A stretch of DNA of 64,000 nt. Source: Bradyrhizobium mercantei. Lineage in GTDB: Bacteria > Pseudomonadota > Alphaproteobacteria > Rhizobiales > Xanthobacteraceae. Positions 1 to 8,293 of the stretch are shown piece by piece. Both the position numbers and the translations under genes were made by a program. The notes under the pieces were generated by a model. It was not told the DNA's origin and made no database searches. It saw only the letters and a program-made list of their open reading frames with translations. The stretch covers positions 454,479 through 518,478 of the forward strand of contig NZ_MKFI01000005.1 of the NCBI RefSeq assembly GCF_001982635.1, in the 5' to 3' direction. Numbering within the stretch: position 1 is the stretch's first letter; every line of letters starts with the position of its first letter.

Positions 1-525
1 GGCGTTGAAGGTAATGATCGCGTTCGGCTTTTGATCAGCATAAGCTGCCTGAATAAGGATGCGCACCAACGCAAGAAGAGACGATGTCTTGTAGGTTGCC
101 TCTAGAAATTCGCAGACCTGGAGGACATGTCGCCTTTCTGCTGTCGTCGGATTATTCAGCACGCGCATTAAGTGGCGTTCAACCGAAAGCCCTGTTGCAG
201 CCTTCCGCACCTCGCGATAAAGCACAGCCTCCAACAAATCATTGAAGTCATCCAACGATCTTCCCGATGTTGTGTATTCATTCGCGGCTGCTTGGATCCA
301 AGCGTCTAGACTCCAGCCAGACGAATTTACGAGTGCTTCAAAAGCTGCGCTGTTGAGACTTGCACCGAAGGCATGATTGACGATCTCTAATGTGAGATCA
401 AACCAGGTTGGGGCAAGGCCGCGTGAAAGACCGGCGCCCAAGCAAAGTGTCCAGCGGCCAGAAGCAATTGTTCCTCGGTATCGCCGATCCAGCGCTTCGA
501 CGGCCACTACCCCCTTTGACGTCAA
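1..525 (-). CDS. SIR2-like domain protein, N-terminal part (cut by window edge)
   Basis: An open frame of 175 codons runs from 525 to the left edge with no stop. The predicted protein has the signature of a SIR2-like NAD-binding fold: a glycine-rich LGAGLSRGLAPTW segment near residues 34-46, a helical middle, and an AIITFNA strand at the cut edge where this family usually has a TxNYD-type motif. No ATG is available. A TTG at 525 follows a GGAG at 534-537 with 8-base spacing and is the best start; GTG at 507 is the alternative. Many bacterial SIR2-like proteins are NAD+-degrading immunity effectors (family knowledge); whether this one is active cannot be judged because the catalytic region lies outside the window. 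It follows the ATPase-PRTase gene in the same direction after 178 bases. Confidence 0.75.
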   Translation of the reverse strand, partial: MTSKGVVAVEALDRRYRGTIASGRWTLCLGAGLSRGLAPTWFDLTLEIVNHAFGASLNSAAFEALVNSSGWSLDAWIQAAANEYTTSGRSLDDFNDLLEAVLYREVRKAATGLSVERHLMRVLNNPTTAERRHVLQVCEFLEATYKTSSLLALVRILIQAAYADQKPNAIITFNA

Positions 526-703
526 TTACGTTTCTCCAAACGATGCCCGGCCACGACGTTCCTGATCTGAGACCAAAACTCGCGTTGCCTCGCGTGTTAC
601 TCCGTCCTCGCGTTCCGAAGCGGTCTCTTCAAGTTTCGGCGTTTACTCAGGGAACTATAGACCCGAAAACCCCGCAGAAAGGCTGGCTAATAATGCCGCG
701 CCA
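526..703. other. Spacer between ATPase-PRTase gene and SIR2-like gene
   Basis: No convincing gene or rho-independent terminator is visible in these 178 bases. Short open frames on the plus strand are antisense to the SIR2-like gene and lack coding character. The absence of a terminator leaves room for cotranscription of the two flanking minus-strand genes, but an internal promoter cannot be excluded. Confidence 0.4.
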
Positions 704-3700
704 CTAATTGGAGACGCGCGGAAAGAGGGGCTCCCATTTCTGATGGCTGCTCGTTCGCGAATAAGAGTGCAAGATCGGTAGACTGTTATTAGGGACCGTA
801 GTCGGGAAAACGACCAAGATTCCTAGACCGCCATACCCCAAAGGATCCTTCGGATAAATGTGTGATCCTAGATCGACGCAAAGAGCCTTCGCCCTGGCTT
901 CGTCCTCATCTGAAGACCAGACGGATCGATCCGCAGGAAACGCGAATTGTTCTGCGTCCAATATTTCGCAGCTGCGGAATTCGACATCCAGATCGGTCAT
1001 TTGAGCAAGACACGTTAGCATTTTTCTTTGAGCGATCTCGGTCGCCACAAGCGTTATAATTCTAACTTTCGTGTTTTTTAGCAGGTGCTCGGTATCTTTA
1101 ATAAAGCCCTCAATGTTCCGAGCCAGCGAACGGCCCGTCGCTGCTATATCATCGATGACGACTAGCGCAGCCGGAACGCCATGCTCCGCGGAGTGTCGTT
1201 CAAACCTTTCTATGAAGTCTGTCCGGGACAGGACGCACTCCGATGCAATGTTGTTCTCTTCGGCATACGTCGAAGCATAGCTAGCACCGCTTTTACCTTC
1301 ATTATCAATGAAGGTAAGCAAGACATCCCGGCGGCGGGATCCCTTCGTTCGAATGACGAATTCCGGTAGGATTGGACGAACGAAGCCGTGTGCATTCTTC
1401 AAGCGCTCCCGCACAAGAGCTTCACTAAATACCTTGGTTCGTTTCAACAACTCGAAGAGTAGGCGCTGATCTCTAAGGCTATCGACTTGCTGATACCAGG
1501 TCCGTATGTCATCCGTGCCAATATGCCTACCTCGATAGGTCGGCCAACTGCGAGAAAGCTCGACGACTTCTTCTGACCTAACGTTTGAAGCGTTCTCTCT
1601 CATCAATACAAAGTTTGCCAGTTCCTCATTTAGCGAATCTGCAAAGAGTTGACTAATGCCAACGTTGACGAGCCAAAGCCCGAACACCGGAAGGCTGAAG
1701 CTGTAAACGCGATCGCGCTCGCGCAGGATTTCTCGCCTGACAAAATCGTTTAAGACAACTGGAATCTCAGCGTCTAGCAAGCTTTCGGAAGTCTTATTAG
1801 CTAGAATGTTCTCTATGGTGGTGCTCACACCTAAGCGCATGCATCGTGCCAACGAAACGAGCACGCGCATTCTTCTCAGTATGTCTGGCTCGCGCTCATC
1901 GGTCGGCTTCGGGACGCCATCTTGCCAGATGTGTGCAAACGCGTGCGCTCCAAAGGTCGAAACTTCATTTTCAATAGCGCGATTTACCTCGTTTGCAGTG
2001 ATGTCCGCGTCGCGCTCTGAAACGGCCTGCCGCATTATCTGCGCGCACACGCTCTTGGCAAAATATGGATTGCCGTTTGTGGCATTAAATACCTCAGAGA
2101 CTGCATCCTCGTGCCAGTGAAGAGTGCCGGAAGTTGGCTGCTTGACGATCAGCTGAAAGTCATTCCACTCGTTGGTTCTGGAAAAATAATTCAAGCTGAC
2201 TCTTGAGAAGTTGTTCAGCTTCTGCCCTTGCCGATCCATGACAAACGGCATGTTTTCACCGCCAATAAGAACAATGCAAATGTTCTTGCAGCGCGACAGT
2301 GCTCGTAAGTTCGCGAAAAAGGTCTCAGCAAGGTTGCCTTGGAGGAAGAGCTCCTGATGTATTTCGTCAAATTCGTCCAGAATAATTACGTAGCGATGCT
2401 CGGGTTTGACCTTCAAAGCGAGTGTCGCCAACCGGATTAGATTTGACAGAGATCCTCGGTAGTCGGAGGCGCCAGGAGTAACGTGCTCTGGGATGCTATC
2501 GCAAACAAACTGCTCAATACTCTCTCCTAGCGACTGCAACGACATTCCAGGATCGGCGTGGGCTATATTACCCCACAAAATGTAGTGATAGTCGAGGACG
2601 AACTGTTGGGCTTTCGCCTTGGCAAAATTGGCGACGGCAAGCGCGAGCGAGGTCTTTCCGACGCGCTTTTGTCCAGTGATATAAAACGGCTCCATTGGTT
2701 GTCTGAGGAGTCTAGCCGAGAGCACGGCTACAGTATCTTGTCTTCCCAGAAATTGATCTCCTTCAGCAGGGCCGATGGTGTATGGACTTTCGTAGAGTAA
2801 AGATTGCCAGTCGATTGAAGCGTCTTGAGCAATCACTTTGATTTCGAACAGCTCGGACCTTCTTGAGGGGCTTCCTATCTCTCCCCATTCGACGTTAGCC
2901 AAAAAGGAAAAGGAATCTGAGGGGGCGATAACCATCGAATCAATGGCAACAGAGAAGTCGCCCGGAAGCACATTTCCTAGCTTTATCAGCCCGCCTTGGA
3001 CCACAACTGCATCTCCAATTGCGGTAACTGAAACTTGCAGATCGACAGCGAGGCCCGGGCCTGCATTGCGGAACGGGACCGCAACTTGAATTTCACGTTC
3101 TGGCTCGTGGAGTGGGTATCGCTTCTGTAACTCTCCTTGAGAGTTCAAGACGCTGATGGTCGTTGCAAATCGCCCCCTTAGTGTAGTGAGAAAACCTGTG
3201 ATGACCCTTGCGCTGGTAAGCAAGAAGGGCCCAAGGAACTGATGACTTAGAAAGGTAGGGCTCGCATTGAGCTCGAATTGCGCCCTCGTGATTGATTGAT
3301 TGCACTCATCGATATCAGTTAGTAGGGAGGGCGTAATCTCCGCCACTCGCTTGAGATAGCCGAAAACTGCCTCAATGGTGGCTCTGACTTCCTTGAGAAA
3401 AAATGGTGAGGCATACTGTCTTACAATGCTGTGATTGAGTGAACCAACGATTTCCTTGCGCGCGTTGAGCAAGGAGTTCAAATCACCGTAAGGAGCCCTG
3501 ATGGGAGCTAATATCTCCTCAACGCGGCTGTGAAGTGCTGAGAGCGAGAGATATTTATCGATGTTCTGCTGATGCTTTTCGATTCTTAGAAAATCTAAGA
3601 CATCGGGCAATGAATTTCCGCAAAGCGTGACGACTGACCGCACTATCTGATTTGTCGAATTAGCGTCGGGTATCAGTCCCTGCACTGCTAAACAGCGGAG

Positions 3701-3907
3701 AACCAAAGCCGCTTCCCGGCGATGAGGAGTGGCGTTCTTAGTTAGCTCAGCGAGTGCTTCGCCAATTGTTGAGCCAGATTCCAGGGCCGCGGACTGCAGC
3801 AACATTTTTCGGAGTGTCGCTCGTGCAGCGTCGATATCATCATTGTGAACTTGCTCTTCCAATAACGAAATGTCATCAGCTGGCGCGTCCAGCGTTATCT
3901 CGCTCAT
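704..3907 (-). CDS. Multidomain ATPase with C-terminal phosphoribosyltransferase-like domain (predicted conflict-system protein)
   Basis: 1067 residues. Residues 1-260 are mostly helical with no recognised family. About 265-360 looks like a beta-sandwich. A P-loop ATPase follows: Walker A GQKRVGKT at 412-419 and Walker B YVIILDE at 506-512, with a STAND/COG1672-like layout. A winged-helix-like segment lies near 670-750. The C-terminus carries a PRPP-binding-type motif VVIDDIAATG at 917-926 and a late proline/glycine-rich tail (PLGYGGLGILVVF, 1022-1034) of the type I associate with PRTase-like domains in predicted conflict systems. Expected role: an ATP-dependent sensor or switch with a PRTase-fold effector or ligand-binding module; that function is inference. 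ATG at 3907 is preceded by GAGG about 11 bases upstream. The SIR2-like gene follows on the same strand. Base composition is typical of the island, not of the chromosome. Confidence 0.8.
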   Translation of the reverse strand: MSEITLDAPADDISLLEEQVHNDDIDAARATLRKMLLQSAALESGSTIGEALAELTKNATPHRREAALVLRCLAVQGLIPDANSTNQIVRSVVTLCGNSLPDVLDFLRIEKHQQNIDKYLSLSALHSRVEEILAPIRAPYGDLNSLLNARKEIVGSLNHSIVRQYASPFFLKEVRATIEAVFGYLKRVAEITPSLLTDIDECNQSITRAQFELNASPTFLSHQFLGPFLLTSARVITGFLTTLRGRFATTISVLNSQGELQKRYPLHEPEREIQVAVPFRNAGPGLAVDLQVSVTAIGDAVVVQGGLIKLGNVLPGDFSVAIDSMVIAPSDSFSFLANVEWGEIGSPSRRSELFEIKVIAQDASIDWQSLLYESPYTIGPAEGDQFLGRQDTVAVLSARLLRQPMEPFYITGQKRVGKTSLALAVANFAKAKAQQFVLDYHYILWGNIAHADPGMSLQSLGESIEQFVCDSIPEHVTPGASDYRGSLSNLIRLATLALKVKPEHRYVIILDEFDEIHQELFLQGNLAETFFANLRALSRCKNICIVLIGGENMPFVMDRQGQKLNNFSRVSLNYFSRTNEWNDFQLIVKQPTSGTLHWHEDAVSEVFNATNGNPYFAKSVCAQIMRQAVSERDADITANEVNRAIENEVSTFGAHAFAHIWQDGVPKPTDEREPDILRRMRVLVSLARCMRLGVSTTIENILANKTSESLLDAEIPVVLNDFVRREILRERDRVYSFSLPVFGLWLVNVGISQLFADSLNEELANFVLMRENASNVRSEEVVELSRSWPTYRGRHIGTDDIRTWYQQVDSLRDQRLLFELLKRTKVFSEALVRERLKNAHGFVRPILPEFVIRTKGSRRRDVLLTFIDNEGKSGASYASTYAEENNIASECVLSRTDFIERFERHSAEHGVPAALVVIDDIAATGRSLARNIEGFIKDTEHLLKNTKVRIITLVATEIAQRKMLTCLAQMTDLDVEFRSCEILDAEQFAFPADRSVWSSDEDEARAKALCVDLGSHIYPKDPLGYGGLGILVVFPTTVPNNSLPILHSYSRTSSHQKWEPLFPRVSN

Positions 3908-4421
3908 ATCAGATTGTTTCCTCGGGCGATTCGTCTAGCTCTTAATGTTAGCTTTAAGCCGGGAGCAACGTCTAGTTGCGGGGAAGCCATCTGTAGCTAC
4001 TACAATTGGCTATGATCCTTTTTGCCGATGCGGCACTAGACCATTCGAGTTTGGTCAGGACACCGGCCACGGCCGAAGTAGATCAGAGAGTTCCAGCTGC
4101 GCCGGTGACGAACCGTCAACCTCTAGATTCTCTACCTTCAGATCGTTGAAATTGCGGGTGATTTGCTCTGCCAGGCTGCGGTCCACTTCAAGGAATTGAA
4201 GCTGAGGAGTGGGCGTGCCGGTGCTTGGTTCTTATACGGGCACGCCCGATTCCCCCCCCCAATGCGCTGGTGTATCGGCTTTTGGCCGGCGAAAGCTCGC
4301 CAGCCTGATGGGCTCCAGACGGGTTCGCCGCCATCCCCACCGCCACAATTGCTCCGCCTCAACGTGCGGCTTCTCCTGTGGTCCCCGCGCTTTTGGGGCC
4401 GGGTCCCCATCTCCAGCCGAG
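3908..4421. other. Island intergenic region with inverted repeat and C9 tract; possible small ORF
   Basis: This 514-base gap separates the ParB-like operon from the ATPase-PRTase gene. It holds a perfect 9-bp inverted repeat (4211-4219 / 4239-4247) and a run of nine C (4252-4260). A minus-strand frame from 4231 to 4055 (GTG at 4186, 43 codons) has a plausible amphipathic composition but no Shine-Dalgarno, so it may be a remnant. The other open frames here read as low-complexity, out-of-frame translations. It is a reasonable place for a centromere-like ParB target or a promoter for the ATPase gene, but nothing proves either. Confidence 0.4.
4211..4247. repeat. Perfect 9-bp inverted repeat, 19-base loop
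   Basis: Arms GGGCGTGCC and GGCACGCCC flank 19 bases. There is no T-run after either arm, so it does not look like a terminator. It lies about 175 bases beyond the stop of the second ParB-like gene, next to a C9 homopolymer, and could be a protein-binding dyad. Confidence 0.6.
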
Positions 4422-5333
4422 CTAGTCCGCCGGAAGCGTTGACGTCATCTGCACAATGTTCCGAAACTCGCTCAAGAATTCCGGCTGACGCTCTTCAAGG
4501 TATCTGGCCACTTTAGGGTTGCCGACGAGCTTTGCCAGGTATCCTTTGACGACCGTCAAGTGGAGATGGTCTTCACCATACGTTTCTTGGATAGATGTGA
4601 TGGATTGCTGCAGTCGCGACAGCTCTCCTTCCATTCGCGCCAGTGCCTCCGCGGTCATCCCCTTCATTCGCTTTGGTGTCGTAGAGTCAGCGAGCTGCGC
4701 TTGTGGGGTTCCGGCGAGGATCGCGGTTGCGTAGCTGACTGAGTAGTTGTTCGCATTTATAAGAAGTTCCGCGGCCTCGATTTGGCGTATCGGATTCATT
4801 TTTCGTAGAACATCAAAGACAGCTAATGGACAGATCTTATCCTTCAGCAAGCCGACCGCTTCTTCGCAGATCCCGTCAATCAACGTAGCTTTGCGCACTA
4901 GGCTACGGACATTTATGCAGAGGGCTTTTGCGATCGCTTCCTTCGAAACATTTCGTTCGATAGCTTTCGCTATCATCCGCTGCTCTTGAATCGGAGATAG
5001 CCGACTTATGCGCTTGTTGTAGGTGAATGCCTCGTCGTCAGTTGAGAGCAAGCATTCGACATCCATGTGCCCCAATTCCTTGAGCGCCTCTACCCTGAGG
5101 TGACCGTCCAGTAGCAGGTAGGAGCCGGCCTGACGGTCTCGACAAACAACAGGAGGTTCGACGAGTCCTATCTCCGCAATGGAAGAAGCTATCTGTCGAT
5201 ACTTGCTGCTCGCCTTTACGGTCTTGCCAATAGCTCGCACCGGAAGGATTGCATCGATTGCGATAATCAAAGTGTCGGCGCTGAAAGCCTGAATGACTTC
5301 TCCCAACGCGACCGGCTCCACGATCCGATTCAT
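4422..5333 (-). CDS. ParB/RepB-like DNA-binding protein (second of a coupled pair)
   Basis: 303 residues. The N-terminal half is a ParB/Srx-type domain: a SIAEIGLVEPPVV segment near residues 51-63 and the conserved box GHLR at 77-80. A helix-turn-helix region lies near 120-150. The C-terminal part resembles the RepB C-terminal domain of rhizobial plasmid partition proteins. ParB proteins bind centromere-like sites and, in the classical case, CTP through the box region. The ATG at 5333 overlaps the TGA of the upstream gene as ATGA, so translation is coupled. No ParA-type ATPase is present, so classical segregation is doubtful; regulation of the neighbouring recombinase or of excision is an alternative (inference). 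Confidence 0.8.
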   Translation of the reverse strand: MNRIVEPVALGEVIQAFSADTLIIAIDAILPVRAIGKTVKASSKYRQIASSIAEIGLVEPPVVCRDRQAGSYLLLDGHLRVEALKELGHMDVECLLSTDDEAFTYNKRISRLSPIQEQRMIAKAIERNVSKEAIAKALCINVRSLVRKATLIDGICEEAVGLLKDKICPLAVFDVLRKMNPIRQIEAAELLINANNYSVSYATAILAGTPQAQLADSTTPKRMKGMTAEALARMEGELSRLQQSITSIQETYGEDHLHLTVVKGYLAKLVGNPKVARYLEERQPEFLSEFRNIVQMTSTLPAD

Positions 5334-6247
5334 TGGGCCGCTCTCGTCGTGAGTTGTTGCTCCAGAAATGCTGGCATCAAGCCCAGCTCTTCGGTTTGAA
5401 GCAGGCGAGCAAATTCCGTGTCTCGTCGAAGCGATCGGATAGCCTCAACTACAAACAAAAGTCTGTTTTGAGTGACTTCAGCCTTCTTGATTAGAAGGCG
5501 CTGGTGATCAACCTCCTTTCGATAGGCCCTGATCATAGATTCGCTCGTCAGGGGTCTCTTTGGAGCATCTCGTCGTCCATAGGTCGTGCCGTGAAGATGC
5601 TTGCCACGACGCCTGCGTTGATCAATCAAGCGACGAACGGCAACTAGCGTCTTTCCTCTTAGTTTCTTCTCTGTGTATGCTTGGGTAAGGGCGCGCTGAA
5701 CTTCGTCGTCGTCGGACTTGGCGATTTCTATCGCCATGTTCAATGGGATAATTCCGACCTCAACGGCGTTTACCAAACGTTCCTCACCTTTATTGAGCAG
5801 AGTGCTGATCATCCGAACATAGTCGAGAGTGACTCCGATCTTTGCTGCGATCACTCGGTCGTCGTATCCCCGCTTTCGCAGCGTCCCGATGTCTTCCAGA
5901 AGATCAATTGCGCGGTGATGCTTGCGAGCGCAGTTTTCTACCAGACTCATAACGAGACAGTGGCTCTCGTCCGCATTGATGATCAGTGCGGGAATCTCCA
6001 ATTGTCCCAGCTGAACGAACGCCTCGACGCGGCCCTGGCCGCAAACAAGGTCGTATTCGAAGGAATCTGCCTCACTGGTGCGAGGACTGACAGTAATGGG
6101 ACGCTTGAGCCCAACTTGTGCAATACTCCGCACGATTTCGGCAAAATTCCTTTGATTTCTGACTCGTGGATTTAAGATTCGGATCGCGTCTATTCGAATG
6201 GTCCTAAGGTGCCTTTGTTCAAGGGGCGCTCGATTCACTGCGTTCAT
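5330..6247 (-). CDS. ParB/RepB-like DNA-binding protein (first of a coupled pair)
   Basis: 305 residues from the ATG at 6247, which overlaps the recombinase TGA (ATGA at 6247-6244). A longer in-frame extension upstream lies inside the recombinase gene and is not used here. The N-terminus has a ParB-type domain (SIAQVGLKRPITV near 41-53, box GQGR at 70-73), followed by a region ending SLVENCARKHHRAIDLLEDI that matches the ParB helical DNA-binding segment, then an arginine-rich linker and a RepB-like C-terminus. It is clearly diverged from the neighbour at 4422-5333, so the two may form a heteromeric pair or recognise different sites. It is transcribed with the recombinase. Confidence 0.82.
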   Translation of the reverse strand: MNAVNRAPLEQRHLRTIRIDAIRILNPRVRNQRNFAEIVRSIAQVGLKRPITVSPRTSEADSFEYDLVCGQGRVEAFVQLGQLEIPALIINADESHCLVMSLVENCARKHHRAIDLLEDIGTLRKRGYDDRVIAAKIGVTLDYVRMISTLLNKGEERLVNAVEVGIIPLNMAIEIAKSDDDEVQRALTQAYTEKKLRGKTLVAVRRLIDQRRRRGKHLHGTTYGRRDAPKRPLTSESMIRAYRKEVDHQRLLIKKAEVTQNRLLFVVEAIRSLRRDTEFARLLQTEELGLMPAFLEQQLTTRAAQ

Positions 6248-7782
6248 GCTGCCTCTCCGAAAGAGCATTGCGAAGCCAGGGAATAGAGAAGGTCCAAAGA
6301 CCCGCATCGGTAAGCGTCTAAAGAAAGATGATTGTGCTCTTGTAGCTTCAGACGGGGAGCGCTCATGTCGATGCTGGGAAAAATGTAATAGTCGAGTGGA
6401 CCCAAGTTCGACGCGTCTAACCGCACGGCAACTGTTATGTCCGGTAGTAGGCCGGTATCTAATCGAATTTGCCAACGCAAGGAGCCGGTGCTCGTTGCAA
6501 ATGCACGAGCAATGACAACCGCCACCGTGAACGCGCGATTGATTGTCATCAGCTGGCTAACTTCGTTTCGTGCTACTTCGCCGCCAGCGTCTTTAAATCC
6601 AGCGATGATATCGCTCATAACTCGCGGATGGGCTTCACGAATGTGCCGATTGATCTCGATATACCGATAGTCGCGCTCAGGAATATAACCGATCAAGTTG
6701 TAGGCGCGAATCAGACTCCCAAAGCGATGTCGATAGGCGCTCGACGATGGCATATCGGTTCGCTCGTCGATCACCACGCCGGATAAAAACCCCTCTTCCT
6801 TTAGAATAACTTGCAACATAGTTAGAAGTTGTTCGTCGGAGAAATGATTACTGCGGGCGTCGATTATGGATTGAGCTCTTTCAAAGAGAGCTCGCGAAAT
6901 GACTGACGGATAGACTCCGTCTGCGCGGACCCAAGTCTCGCGACCGTTTACCACTCGCCGTTGTTTGAGCTTGAAGGAGACGCGGTTGAAGATGTTGTTT
7001 CCGATGTATTTCTCGTTTGTCAGGATCTGATGCACCGAAGCGCGGCTCCAAGGCCTAGCTAGATCCGTAATGATTCCGTCATCATTTAGGCGCGATGCAA
7101 TTTCTTGTTCGGAGAGTCCGTTGTCGACGAACATGGAATATATTCGTCGAACTTGATCGAGTTCCTGCTGCGGTCCCAGGGTAAGGACGACGCGGTCGGT
7201 CTGGAGACTCTTTCGGTCGCCGCGGTGAAGTTCTCCTTTTGGAACGCGGTTCTCATCGACGAGCTGCCGGCGTAGGCCGTATCCGGCGGGGCCGCCCTGC
7301 CTGAAACCGAGTTCCACCAAGCGGCACTGGCCGGCGAAGACCTTGACGGAAAGCTCGCGGCTGTATTCTCCCGCCATTACGCGCTTTACGTTCTTCAGTA
7401 GAATGGACCCAATGCTCCCATCATTATCGAACTGCTCTCCACAATAGTGCACTCGAATGCCGGCTCGTGAGCAAAGGTGTTCGTAGTAAGCACCTTCGTC
7501 GGCGTCTTGGAAGCGCCCCCAACGACTTACGTCGTAAACGAGAATTGCCTCGAAATTCGAAGTCCGAGACTGCACATCTCTCATCAGCCGCTGTAGCCCG
7601 TCGCGGCCTTCGACCTTCAATCCACTGCGACCAGAGTCTTCGTAAATCTGACAGATTTTGAGGCCACGCTGCTCTGCGTAGTGTCGAATTACTTCCAGTT
7701 GATTTTCTGTGGAGTATTTCTGATGGTCCGTGGACATTCTTACGTAGGCTGCGGCACGCGCGAGCCTATCAGTGGAGTCCAT
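6244..7782 (-). CDS. Large serine recombinase (site-specific integrase/resolvase family)
   Basis: 512 residues from ATG 7782. The N-terminal resolvase domain starts at once (AAAYVRMSTDHQ), with the expected nucleophile Ser17 and a later SRWGRF motif that supplies conserved arginines. A Recombinase domain follows (GPAGYGLRR onward). A zinc-ribbon is not obvious. The C-terminal 150 residues are unassigned. Such enzymes integrate or excise mobile elements between att sites with a 2-bp crossover (family knowledge). An in-frame extension back to 8070 exists but overlaps the divergent HTH gene and precedes the conserved domain, so it was rejected. It is followed by two ParB-like genes with 4-base overlaps, giving one three-gene operon. 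It is the only recombinase seen in the island part that is visible. Confidence 0.9.
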   Translation of the reverse strand: MDSTDRLARAAAYVRMSTDHQKYSTENQLEVIRHYAEQRGLKICQIYEDSGRSGLKVEGRDGLQRLMRDVQSRTSNFEAILVYDVSRWGRFQDADEGAYYEHLCSRAGIRVHYCGEQFDNDGSIGSILLKNVKRVMAGEYSRELSVKVFAGQCRLVELGFRQGGPAGYGLRRQLVDENRVPKGELHRGDRKSLQTDRVVLTLGPQQELDQVRRIYSMFVDNGLSEQEIASRLNDDGIITDLARPWSRASVHQILTNEKYIGNNIFNRVSFKLKQRRVVNGRETWVRADGVYPSVISRALFERAQSIIDARSNHFSDEQLLTMLQVILKEEGFLSGVVIDERTDMPSSSAYRHRFGSLIRAYNLIGYIPERDYRYIEINRHIREAHPRVMSDIIAGFKDAGGEVARNEVSQLMTINRAFTVAVVIARAFATSTGSLRWQIRLDTGLLPDITVAVRLDASNLGPLDYYIFPSIDMSAPRLKLQEHNHLSLDAYRCGSLDLLYSLASQCSFGEAA

Positions 7783-7903
7783 ACCCGGAGCTGGGCGACT
7801 GATTCGCCTAATCAATTGCGGACGCCTTGTTGAGAAATTGGCGATTGATGGTTGCTTCAAACCGTGCTCCCAGGGGCGCCATCTTAAAGAGCGAAACGGC
7901 TGA

Positions 7904-8293
7904 ATGTCGTTTCCAAATCTGGGCAAGTTCTTTCCGCGTCGGCGAAAAGGCGTGCGAGTCTTGGAAAGTCGAGAGAACCGATTTGCAATGGAAATAGCCG
8001 CTGCTCTCCAACGAGCATCGGTCGAAAGCGGCCTGCAAATTAAGACAGTTGCTGGATGGACGGGCGCCAACGAGAGGACAGTGAAAAACTGGTTTTCAGG
8101 TCAATACGGTCCGAGTGGCGAACATTTGCTCGTCCTAGCTGGTCATAGTCACGAGGTGCTCAAGACAATGCTTGGAATGATGGAGCGCCAAGACTTGCTT
8201 GTAGCGTTAGAGTTCGTGGAGATCGAAGATCGTATCGCTAGACTCATGATGCTAATGCAAGAGTTGAGAGATAAGGGTCGGGAGGCCTCATGA
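7904..8293 (+). CDS. Small HTH protein, phage/island type
   Basis: 129 residues from ATG 7904; an internal ATG at 7988 begins at the conserved part and could be the true start. The core KTVAGWTGANERTVKNW is a helix-turn-helix typical of short regulators near prophages and islands of Rhizobiales, followed by a GQYGPSGEHL segment and a C-terminal coiled helix. It is the only plus-strand gene in this part of the island and is divergent from the recombinase operon, the usual position for its regulator (inference). Its stop overlaps the convergent gene at 8288 by 6 bases. Confidence 0.65.
   Translation: MSFPNLGKFFPRRRKGVRVLESRENRFAMEIAAALQRASVESGLQIKTVAGWTGANERTVKNWFSGQYGPSGEHLLVLAGHSHEVLKTMLGMMERQDLLVALEFVEIEDRIARLMMLMQELRDKGREAS

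Noticed and set aside
4138..4410. 90-codon minus-strand frame in the island gap
   Set aside because: Low-complexity, arginine/glycine-rich and crosses the C9 run; no Shine-Dalgarno; no recognisable motif.
7783..8070. N-terminal extension of the recombinase frame
   Set aside because: Precedes the conserved resolvase start, overlaps the HTH gene and has no Shine-Dalgarno.
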